A DNA stretch of 12,906 nucleotides from Corynebacterium sp. (GTDB lineage: Bacteria > Actinomycetota > Actinomycetes > Mycobacteriales > Mycobacteriaceae). Positions 5,489 through 12,212 of this stretch are shown one piece after another. Under the pieces are notes generated by a model. The model did not search any database and was not told the DNA's origin. It saw only the letters and a program-made list of their open reading frames with translations. The position numbers and the translations under genes are program-made. Location: assembly GCA_030450335.1 (NCBI GenBank), contig JAKDIS010000076.1, positions 1 to 12,906 of the forward strand, in the 5' to 3' direction. The stretch's first letter is position 1. Each line of letters begins with the position of its first letter.

Positions 5489-7567
5489 ATGACACACTCT
5501 GCACCGACGACCATCCTCGTCGCCAACCGCGGCGAGATCGCCCGACGCGTGTTCACCACCGCACGCAACCGCGGCCTGTCCACCGTCGCCGTCTACTCCG
5601 ACGCCGACGCCAACGAACCCTTCGCCCTGGAGGCCGACGCCGCCGTCCGGCTGCCCGGCAACGCCCCGGCGGAGACCTACCTCAACGCCGAGGCCGTGCT
5701 GGACGCCGCGAAGCGCACCGGCGCCGACGCCGTCCACCCCGGTTACGGTTTCCTGTCGGAGAACGCCGGCTTCGCCCGCGCCGTCATCGACGCCGGGCTG
5801 ACCTGGATCGGCCCCTCCCCCGCCGCCATCGACGCGATGGGTTCCAAGACCGAGGCCAAGAAGCTCATGGAGGCCGCCGGCGTGCCGGTGCTCACCAACC
5901 TGGAGACCTCCGAGATCACCGAGGACATGCTCCCGGTGCTGGTCAAGGCCTCCGCCGGTGGTGGTGGCCGCGGTATGCGCGTGGTGCGCACCATGGACGA
6001 GCTGGAGTCCGAGACCGCCGCCGCCGTCCGCGAGGCCGAGAGCGCCTTCGGCGACGGCACGGTGTTCATCGAGCGCTACATCGAGTCCGGCCGCCACATC
6101 GAGGTCCAGCTCATGGCCGACAACCACGGTGGCGTGTGGGCGGTGGGCGAGCGCGAGTGCTCGATCCAGCGCCGTCACCAGAAGGTCATCGAGGAGGCGC
6201 CGTCGCCGCTGGTCGAGCGGGTCGACGGGATGCGCGAGCGGCTGTTCGAGGCGGCCCGCGCCGCCGCCCACGCCATCGACTACAGCGGTGCGGGCACCGT
6301 GGAGTTCCTGGCCAACGACAAGGGCGAGTTCTTCTTCCTGGAGGTCAACACCCGCCTGCAGGTCGAGCACCCCGTCACCGAGGCCACCACCGGGCTGGAC
6401 CTGGTGGGCCTGCAGTTCGACGTCGCCGCCGGACTGCCCCTGCCGGCGGAGAACCCGCCGGAGCTGAACGGTTGGGCCGTGGAGGCGCGCGTCTACGCCG
6501 AGGATCCCCGCCACGACTACCGGCCGATGTCCGGCGAGGTCCTGCGCTTCGACTTCGACGACGTGGTCTCCTCCTTCGCCGGGCCGCACGTGCCCGGCAT
6601 CCGGCTCGACGCCGGCCCGGAGGCCCGCCCGGGGCGTCCTGCCGTGGTCGGCGTGAACTACGACGCCATGCTCGCCAAGGTCATCTCCTGGGCACCGACG
6701 CGTGCCGAGGCGGTGGGACGGCTCAGCGGCACGTTGCGCCGCGCGCGCATCCACGGCCTGGGCACCAACCGTGACCAGCTGGTCTCCATCCTGGACGACG
6801 CGGACTTCCGCGCCGGCGACATCAACACCGCCTTCCTGGAGAAGACCCACCCCGAGGTCTCGGCCATCACGCTCGCCGACGGCGCGGCGGTGGCGGTCTC
6901 CGCCTTCGCCGCCGCCGTCGTCGCCGAGGCGGCCACCGCCGCCACGCGCCCCACCAGGCACGTGCGCAGTGGTTTCCGCCTCTTCGGCGACGCCCGCACC
7001 ACCCACCGCTTCCTCAGCGACCAGGCGCAGAACAAGGACGGTGGCCAGGACGACGACGCGGTGCAGGTCGAGATCGTGCGGTCCTCGCGCTCCACCGGCG
7101 CAGAGACCGTCACGCTCGGCGGCGAGCCGGACGTCCGGCTGGTGGAGGTCACCCCGGGCGACGGCGTCACCCGCGACACGGGCACCCCGGCGACCGTCGT
7201 CGTCGAGGTGGACGGCATCCGCCGCACCCTCACCGTGCACCGCTACCCCGGTGGCGGTGTCGGCGTGGACTCCGCCCTGGGCCCGGTCACCCTCACCGAG
7301 CGGCCCCGTTACGACGACCCGGCCGACATCGTCGCCGAGGGCGCGCTGGTCGCCCCCATGCCCGGGACGGTCACCAGCGTGTCCGTCGCCGTGGGCGACA
7401 CGGTCACCACCGGCCAGAAACTCATGACGATCGAGGCCATGAAGATGGAGCACACCATCTCGGCCACCTCCGACGGCACCGTGGCCGAACTCGCCGCGGC
7501 CGCCGGCGACCACATCGAGACCGGCACCCTGCTGGCGGTCATCGACACCCCCGAATCAGACGACTAA
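5489..7567 (+). CDS. atuF: Biotin carboxylase / biotin carrier alpha subunit of the acyl-CoA carboxylase
   Basis: A 692-residue subunit that carboxylates its own biotin with ATP and bicarbonate and hands it to AtuC; such pairs form alpha6-beta6 complexes. Domains in order: biotin carboxylase N-terminal domain (ILVANRGEIARRVF), ATP-grasp with the glycine loop KASAGGGGRGM at 153-163 and the catalytic stretch GERECSIQRRHQKVIEE, biotin carboxylase C-terminal domain with EVNTRLQVEHPVTE, a poorly conserved bridging region, and a C-terminal carrier domain from about 617 with EAMKME, where Lys652 is the biotinylated lysine. ATG 5489 was chosen over 5477 because AAGGA at 5480-5484 lies four bases before it and the protein then begins close to the conserved motif. 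An upstream extension of this frame back to 5123 only shadows atuC. The gap after atuC is 26 bases. Confidence 0.88.
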   Translation: MTHSAPTTILVANRGEIARRVFTTARNRGLSTVAVYSDADANEPFALEADAAVRLPGNAPAETYLNAEAVLDAAKRTGADAVHPGYGFLSENAGFARAVIDAGLTWIGPSPAAIDAMGSKTEAKKLMEAAGVPVLTNLETSEITEDMLPVLVKASAGGGGRGMRVVRTMDELESETAAAVREAESAFGDGTVFIERYIESGRHIEVQLMADNHGGVWAVGERECSIQRRHQKVIEEAPSPLVERVDGMRERLFEAARAAAHAIDYSGAGTVEFLANDKGEFFFLEVNTRLQVEHPVTEATTGLDLVGLQFDVAAGLPLPAENPPELNGWAVEARVYAEDPRHDYRPMSGEVLRFDFDDVVSSFAGPHVPGIRLDAGPEARPGRPAVVGVNYDAMLAKVISWAPTRAEAVGRLSGTLRRARIHGLGTNRDQLVSILDDADFRAGDINTAFLEKTHPEVSAITLADGAAVAVSAFAAAVVAEAATAATRPTRHVRSGFRLFGDARTTHRFLSDQAQNKDGGQDDDAVQVEIVRSSRSTGAETVTLGGEPDVRLVEVTPGDGVTRDTGTPATVVVEVDGIRRTLTVHRYPGGGVGVDSALGPVTLTERPRYDDPADIVAEGALVAPMPGTVTSVSVAVGDTVTTGQKLMTIEAMKMEHTISATSDGTVAELAAAAGDHIETGTLLAVIDTPESDD

Positions 7568-7592
7568 CCACCACTTTCCAAGGAGAAAACCC

Positions 7593-8771
7593 ATGTCACA
7601 GCCCCAGGTCAGCATGCCCCTCAACGACACCCCCGAGCAGGAGGAGCTGCGCAAGACCGTGCGCGCCCTCGCCAAGAAGTACGGCTACGAGTACATGGTC
7701 AAGAAGGCCGACGCCGACGAGTACCCCACCGAACTGTGGAAGGAGGCCGGCGAGCTCGGCTTCGTCGGTGTCAGCCTGCCGGAGGAGTTCGGCGGCGGCG
7801 GAGCCGGCCTGCTCGAGCTGTCCATCGTCCAGGAGGAGCTCTCCTCCGAGGGCTGCGGACTGCTGATGCTCGTCGTCTCCCCCGCGATCTGCGGGTCGAT
7901 CATCGCCGCCTTCGGCACCCCCGACCAGAAGCAGCGGTGGCTGCCGGGCATCGCCTCCGGCGAGTTCATCAGCGCCTTCGGCATCACCGAGGCCGACGCC
8001 GGCACCAACAGCCACAACATCACCACCACCGCCAAGAAGGACGGTGACGAGTGGGTGCTCAACGGGTCGAAGACCTTCATCTCCGGTGTGGACCAGGCCG
8101 ACGCCGTGCTCATCGTCGCCCGCGCCCACGACGAGCGCACCGGCAAGCTCAAGCCCGCCCTGTTCATGGTGCCCACCGACGCCGAGGGCTTGTCCAAGTC
8201 CCACATCCCCACCGAGGTGATGCTGCCGGAGTCGCAGTACACCCTGTTCATGGACGACGTCCGACTCAAGGACGAGGACCTCGTCGGCGACAGCGACGCC
8301 GGCATCTTCCAGCTCTTCGTCGGCCTTAACCCGGAGCGCATCATCGCCACCGCGATGGCCACCGGCATGGCCCGCTACGCCCTGGACACCGCCGTGAAGT
8401 ACGCCAACGAGCGCGTCATCTGGAAGACCCCCATCGGTGCCCACCAGGGTCTGTCCCACCCGCTGGCCCAGTGCCGCATCGAGCTGGAGCAGGCACGCCT
8501 GATGTGCCGCAACGCCGCCGCCCGCTTCGACCAGGGCGACCTCGACGGTGCGGCCACCGCGGCGAACATGGCCAAGTACGCCGCCGGCGAGGTCTCCGCG
8601 CGCTCCATCGACCAGGCCGTGCAGACCCTCGGCGGCAACGGCCTCACCTCGGAGTACGGCCTGGCCCGCATGTACGCCGCCTCCCGCCTGCCGCGCATCG
8701 CACCGGTCAGCCGCGAGATGCTGCTGAACTACGTCGCGCAGACCGTCATGGGCCTGCCGAAGAGCTACTGA
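7593..8771 (+). CDS. atuD: Acyl-CoA dehydrogenase, citronellyl/isovaleryl-CoA type
   Basis: A 392-residue FAD flavoprotein that makes the 2,3-double bond of an acyl-CoA; in the Atu pathway AtuD oxidises citronellyl-CoA. Seen: the three-part fold with an N-terminal helical domain ending near FGTPDQKQRWLPG, the FAD/substrate signature FGITEADAGTNSHN in the middle, and the C-terminal QTLGGNGLTSEYGLARMY. At the place of the medium-chain catalytic Glu (YEGT) this protein has APVS. Instead Glu248 in NPERIIATAM lines up with the catalytic Glu of isovaleryl-CoA dehydrogenase, in LERLVLAGG. That fits substrates branched at C3. AAGGAG at 7580-7585 lies seven bases before the ATG, and the gap after atuF is 25 bases. 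LiuA-like isovaleryl-CoA dehydrogenase is the main alternative; the atu context favours AtuD. Confidence 0.8.
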   Translation: MSQPQVSMPLNDTPEQEELRKTVRALAKKYGYEYMVKKADADEYPTELWKEAGELGFVGVSLPEEFGGGGAGLLELSIVQEELSSEGCGLLMLVVSPAICGSIIAAFGTPDQKQRWLPGIASGEFISAFGITEADAGTNSHNITTTAKKDGDEWVLNGSKTFISGVDQADAVLIVARAHDERTGKLKPALFMVPTDAEGLSKSHIPTEVMLPESQYTLFMDDVRLKDEDLVGDSDAGIFQLFVGLNPERIIATAMATGMARYALDTAVKYANERVIWKTPIGAHQGLSHPLAQCRIELEQARLMCRNAAARFDQGDLDGAATAANMAKYAAGEVSARSIDQAVQTLGGNGLTSEYGLARMYAASRLPRIAPVSREMLLNYVAQTVMGLPKSY

Positions 8772-8804
8772 CCGCCCCACGTCCACCCCGAAAGGAGGCC
8801 GACC

Positions 8805-9554
8805 ATGGCCATCACCACCAGCACGGAGAACAACACCGCGCGCATCACCATCGACGCGCCGGACCGTCGTAACGCACTGTCGCCACAGCTCATCAGCGAC
8901 CTCGCCGAGGCACTGGGGGCCGCGGCGCGGGACGACGCGGTGCGCAGCGTGATCCTGGACCACACCGGGACCACGTTCTGCTCCGGCGCGGACCTCGCCG
9001 CCGTCGGCGACACCCCGCCGGAGCAGGTCACCGCCAACTTCATCGCGCTGCTGCGCACCATCGTGGAGTTGCCGAAGCCGGTCACCGCGGTGGTGGACGG
9101 CAACGTCCGGGCCGGTGGCGTGGGCCTGGCCGCCGCCTGCGACATGGTGTTCGCCTCGCCCGGGTCGTCCTTCGCGACGACCGAGACGCGCATCGGCGTC
9201 GCGCCGGCGATGATCGCCCTGACCGTCCTGCCCCGCCTGGCGTCCCGCGCCGCGTCGCGCTACCTGCTCACCGGGGAGCGCTTCGACGCCGAGACCGCCG
9301 AACACCACGGATTCATCACCGCGGTGGTCGACGACCCGCACCAGCAGGCCCGCGACACCGCGGAGAACCTGGTGCGCTGCTCGCCGCAGGGGCTGAGGGA
9401 GACCAAGGCGATCATCAACCGGGATGTCGTCGACGGGTTCGACACCGGTGCCGCGGCGCTGGCGGAGAAGTCCGCCGAGCTCTTCGCCACGCCGGAGGCG
9501 CTCGAGGGGATCACCGCGTTCCTGCAGAAGCGCCCGCCGAACTGGGCCGCGTGA
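8805..9554 (+). CDS. atuE: Enoyl-CoA hydratase, glutaconyl-CoA (AtuE/LiuC) type
   Basis: A 249-residue crotonase-fold enzyme that adds water to an enoyl-CoA; AtuE acts on isohexenylglutaconyl-CoA. The oxyanion-hole segments FCSGADL and GNVRAGGVGLAAACDMV are present. Glu127 in TETRIGVAPA corresponds to rat mitochondrial Glu144. The second catalytic Glu (rat Glu164) is replaced by Arg in the segment AASRYLLTGERF. The pattern with PA after the Glu, and Arg in the following helix, resembles LiuC/AtuE hydratases rather than general fatty-acid hydratases. AAAGGAGG at 8791-8798 lies six bases before the ATG, and the gap after atuD is 33 bases. The exact substrate is inferred from neighbours. Confidence 0.75.
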   Translation: MAITTSTENNTARITIDAPDRRNALSPQLISDLAEALGAAARDDAVRSVILDHTGTTFCSGADLAAVGDTPPEQVTANFIALLRTIVELPKPVTAVVDGNVRAGGVGLAAACDMVFASPGSSFATTETRIGVAPAMIALTVLPRLASRAASRYLLTGERFDAETAEHHGFITAVVDDPHQQARDTAENLVRCSPQGLRETKAIINRDVVDGFDTGAAALAEKSAELFATPEALEGITAFLQKRPPNWAA

Positions 9555-9560
9555 GGTCCG

Positions 9561-9577
9561 ACCGCCGTGACGACGGT
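9561..9577. promoter_or_regulatory. 17-base imperfect palindrome before tetR, candidate operator
   Basis: ACCGCCGTGACGACGGT reads nearly the same on both strands: seven of eight paired positions match around a central G. It touches the extended -10 box of tetR, so a bound protein would block that promoter. Autoregulation by the TetR protein is a reasonable inference. The sequence shares only GTCACG (on the minus strand) with the palindrome before atuA, so one regulator for both sites is not shown. Confidence 0.4.
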
Positions 9578-9585
9578 GTTAGAGT
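9577..9585 (+). promoter_or_regulatory. Extended -10 promoter of the tetR gene
   Basis: TGTTAGAGT: TG, one base, then TAGAGT, matching the TAnnnT core. The ATG at 9595 is ten bases after the box, about where transcription should begin, and no Shine-Dalgarno precedes it. This predicts a leaderless mRNA, frequent in corynebacteria, and lets tetR be expressed apart from the atu operon. Confidence 0.45.
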
Positions 9586-9594
9586 GACTGACCA

Positions 9595-10224
9595 ATGACC
9601 GAGGAGAGTGGGAGACCGGTGCCGAGCAGGGTGGCCCAGCAGGAGCGCAGCAGGGTGACGCGACGTCGCCTGCTCGAGGCTGCGCTGGACACCCTGTCGG
9701 ACGACGGTTTCCCCGCGACGACGGTGAGCGCCGTCGCCGCCCGGGCCGGGGTCTCCCGTGGTGCCGCACAGCACCACTTCCCCACCCGCGACTCCCTCGT
9801 CGAGGCCGCACTCGAGGAGTTCTTCTCCGAGCGCACCCAGCAGTTGCGTCGCAGCGTCGCCGACCTGTCGACCGGCAGCAACGGCGCCCCCGTCACGGAG
9901 GTCCTGGAGCTGGTCTTCGGGTTCTTCAGCAACCGCCCGTTCCACGCCGCCCTGCACATCTGGGCAGCGGCGAGCACGGATGCCAGCCTGCGGGAACTCA
10001 TCATCCCCGCGGAGGCGCGCTACGGCCGTGAGGTCTACCAGCTCACCGGCCTGGCCCTGAACGCCGACCTGTCCGACCAGCGCACCCGGCGTCTGCTGGG
10101 ACTGACCCTGGACGTGGCCCGCGGACTGGGGCTCGGCTCGGTGCTGGTGGACACCCGCTCGCACCAGCGCAGCGCACTGGAGACCTGGTCGGCGATCCTC
10201 GCCGACATCAAGCGCAACGACTAA
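9595..10224 (+). CDS. TetR/AcrR family transcriptional regulator, likely atu repressor
   Basis: A 209-residue DNA-binding regulator. The N-terminal TetR domain is clear: RRRLLEAALDTLSDDGFPAT, then the helix-turn-helix at about residues 42-61 (TVSAVAARAGVSRGAAQHHF) followed by PTRDSLVEAALEEF. The C-terminal ligand-binding part is helical and not diagnostic of a ligand. The gene sits 40 bases after atuE in the same direction. In Pseudomonas the TetR-type AtuR represses the atu genes by binding two inverted repeats before atuA but lies divergently upstream; here it lies at the downstream end. By analogy this protein should respond to a pathway acyl-CoA or terpene acid. Start: ATG 9595 fits a leaderless transcript. 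GTG 9619 with GGGAG four bases before it is a real alternative and would remove eight residues without touching the domain. Confidence 0.82.
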   Translation: MTEESGRPVPSRVAQQERSRVTRRRLLEAALDTLSDDGFPATTVSAVAARAGVSRGAAQHHFPTRDSLVEAALEEFFSERTQQLRRSVADLSTGSNGAPVTEVLELVFGFFSNRPFHAALHIWAAASTDASLRELIIPAEARYGREVYQLTGLALNADLSDQRTRRLLGLTLDVARGLGLGSVLVDTRSHQRSALETWSAILADIKRND

Positions 10225-10261
10225 CGCTCCTCCCCTCCCCTTCCCGTCGCACCGGCACCAC

Positions 10262-10282
10262 GGGACACGTCCGTCCCGACGT
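10262..10282. repeat. Two overlapping inverted repeats before the first fadD gene
   Basis: GGGAC (10262-10266) pairs with GTCCC (10273-10277), and ACGTC (10267-10271) pairs with GACGT (10278-10282); each has six bases between its arms. They lie just upstream of TAGATT (10286-10291), a possible -10 box for the fadD gene. They could be an operator or form a weak transcript end after tetR. A pyrimidine-rich stretch at 10226-10240 precedes them. Confidence 0.3.
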
Positions 10283-10322
10283 ACTTAGATTTCACAACAA
10301 TAGGTCTACCGGAGGACCACCC

Positions 10323-12200
10323 ATGACCACGAGCACGGAGGACGACACCGTCGGACGCATGCTGCGCCGACGAATCGCCGACACCCCGCACCGCCGCGCC
10401 TTCACCCACCCTACGACCACCACCACCGGTGCCACCGGCACCGACCTCGGCTGGACCTCCGTGACCTGGTCGCAGGTCGGCCGGCACACCGACGAACTCG
10501 CCGCCGGGCTCATCACCCTGGTCGTCGACGCCGGCGACCGCGTCGCCATCGCCAGCACCACCCGCTACGACTGGGTGGTGGCCACCTACGCCACGATGTG
10601 CGCCGGCGCGGCCACGGTGGCGGTCTACCCCACCACCGTGGCCCGCGACGTCCGGCACATCATCGGCGACTCCGGGAGCTGCGTCGTCTTCGCCGAGGAC
10701 GCCTGCCAACTGGCCAAGCTCACCGCCCTGCGCGACGAGCTGCCGGACGTCCACACCGTGGTCGTCTTCGACAACGACATCCCGGACCGTCCCGACGACT
10801 GGGTGGTGACGCTCGACGAACTCGCCCGCCGCGGGCGCGGGCACCTGCGGGAGCACCCTGACGCCGTCGCCGCACGTACCGACGCCACCGGCCCGGACGA
10901 CCTGGCCACGCTGATCTACACCTCCGGCACCACCGGCACACCCAAGGGCGTGCTCCTGCCCCACCGGGTGTGGACGGGGCAGGTCCGCAGCATCGACAGG
11001 ACCGTGAACAGCGGGGACACGCTGCTGGGCATCGACGACAAGCAGTTCCTCTGGCTTCCCCTGGCCCACGTCATGGGCAAGCTGATGATCCTGCTGCCGG
11101 TGCACATCGGCTTCGAGACCACGGTGGACGGGCGCATCGACCGCATCGTGGACAACATCGGGGTGAGCCGTCCGACGTTCATGGCCTCCGTGCCGAGGAT
11201 CTTCGAGAAGGCCTACACCGGCATCACCACGATGACCGCGGAGGACCCCGGACCGTGGCGGGTCAGGGAGCGGCTGTTCCAGTGGGCGTCCCGGGTGGCG
11301 GTCGAGGTCCACGCCGCCGGCGGGGACGGGGCCGGGGACGGGAACGCCGCCTCGACCACACGGTGGCAGCGGCTTCAGGCCCGGCTCGCCGACCGCCTGG
11401 TCTTCGCCAAGGTCCGGGCCCGGTTCGGCGGGCGAATCCGCTACTTCATCTCCGGCTCGGCGGCGCTGAACTCCGACGTCGCCCGCTGGTTCGGTGCCGC
11501 CGGACTGCCGATCCTGGAGGGCTACGGGATGACCGAGACCAACGTGGCCACCCTCGGTCTGCCGCACACCAACCGGCCCGGCACCGTCGGCGCCGCATTG
11601 GACGGCTTCGAGGTGGACATCGCCGACGACGGCGAGATCCTGGTGCGCGGCCCCGGGGTCATGGCCGGTTACCACGATAACCCGACGCAGACCGCCGAGA
11701 CACTCACCGACGACGGCTGGCTGCACACCGGCGACATCGGCACCCTCGACCCACACGGCCGGCTGCAGGTCACCGACCGCAAGAAGGAGCTGTTCAAGAC
11801 GTCCAACGGCAAGTACGTCGCCCCGGCCCCCACGGAGGCCCGGTTCAAGGGTCTGTGCCCGGTGGCCTCGCAGATCGTGGTCGTCGGCGAGTCCCGTCCC
11901 TACGTGACCGCCCTGATCGCCCTGGACGAGGCCGCGCTCGCCGCCTGGGCGCAGCGCACCGGCGTGCCGGGCGACTACGCGGGCGTCACCGCCGACCCGC
12001 GGACCCACGCGATGGTGCAGGACTACGTCGACGAACTCAACACCACCCTCAACCCCTGGGAGCAGGTCAAGCGCTTCCGGATCCTGGACCGCGAGCTCTC
12101 GGTGGACGACCAGGAGCTCACCCCGTCACTGAAGCTGCGACGCCGCCCCGTGATGGAGCACTTCGCCGCCGACATCACCGCCCTCTACCCCACCACGTGA
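10323..12200 (+). CDS. Long-chain fatty acid-CoA ligase (FadD type)
   Basis: A 625-residue AMP-forming acyl-CoA synthetase that activates a carboxylic acid with ATP and joins it to CoA; long-chain ligases of this group work at the inner face of the membrane. Motifs in order: the phosphate loop YTSGTTGTPKG at 199-209, a substrate-side segment WLPLAHVMGK, GYGMTE at 400-405, GWLHTGD at 465-471, the hinge DRKKELFKTSNGKYVAP from 485, and Lys604 in PSLKLRRRP, the expected catalytic lysine. Start set by GGAGG at 10311-10315, seven bases before the ATG. A low-complexity linker (GDGAGDGN, around residues 334-341) comes from a repeated CGGGGACGGG. It follows tetR after 98 bases and is the first of two tandem paralogues. 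It may activate citronellate/geranate for the Atu enzymes, or serve lipid metabolism generally; the sequence does not decide. Confidence 0.85.
   Translation: MTTSTEDDTVGRMLRRRIADTPHRRAFTHPTTTTTGATGTDLGWTSVTWSQVGRHTDELAAGLITLVVDAGDRVAIASTTRYDWVVATYATMCAGAATVAVYPTTVARDVRHIIGDSGSCVVFAEDACQLAKLTALRDELPDVHTVVVFDNDIPDRPDDWVVTLDELARRGRGHLREHPDAVAARTDATGPDDLATLIYTSGTTGTPKGVLLPHRVWTGQVRSIDRTVNSGDTLLGIDDKQFLWLPLAHVMGKLMILLPVHIGFETTVDGRIDRIVDNIGVSRPTFMASVPRIFEKAYTGITTMTAEDPGPWRVRERLFQWASRVAVEVHAAGGDGAGDGNAASTTRWQRLQARLADRLVFAKVRARFGGRIRYFISGSAALNSDVARWFGAAGLPILEGYGMTETNVATLGLPHTNRPGTVGAALDGFEVDIADDGEILVRGPGVMAGYHDNPTQTAETLTDDGWLHTGDIGTLDPHGRLQVTDRKKELFKTSNGKYVAPAPTEARFKGLCPVASQIVVVGESRPYVTALIALDEAALAAWAQRTGVPGDYAGVTADPRTHAMVQDYVDELNTTLNPWEQVKRFRILDRELSVDDQELTPSLKLRRRPVMEHFAADITALYPTT
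11321..11342 (+). repeat. Short direct repeat in a fadD linker
   Basis: CGGGGACGGG occurs at 11321-11330 and 11333-11342, a 12-base period, in frame. It encodes GDGAGDG in a loop of the first acyl-CoA synthetase. A local duplication in a surface linker; no regulatory meaning is evident. Confidence 0.75.
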
Positions 12201-12212
12201 AGGAGTCCGACC

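Noticed and set aside
3606..5504. Minus-strand open frame of 632 codons opposite atuC
   Set aside because: Same antisense artefact; no recognisable domain, while atuC on the other strand has full family motifs.
5345..7513. Minus-strand open frame of 722 codons opposite atuF
   Set aside because: Low-complexity Gly/Val/Asp/His-rich product, exactly antisense to a well-supported biotin carboxylase; typical of long antisense frames in high-GC genes.
7596..9341. Minus-strand open frame of 581 codons opposite atuD and atuE
   Set aside because: Spans two real genes and their gap on the other strand and has a biased composition with no motif.
10221..12008. Minus-strand open frame of 595 codons opposite the first fadD gene
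   Set aside because: Antisense shadow; the sense strand carries all AMP-binding motifs.
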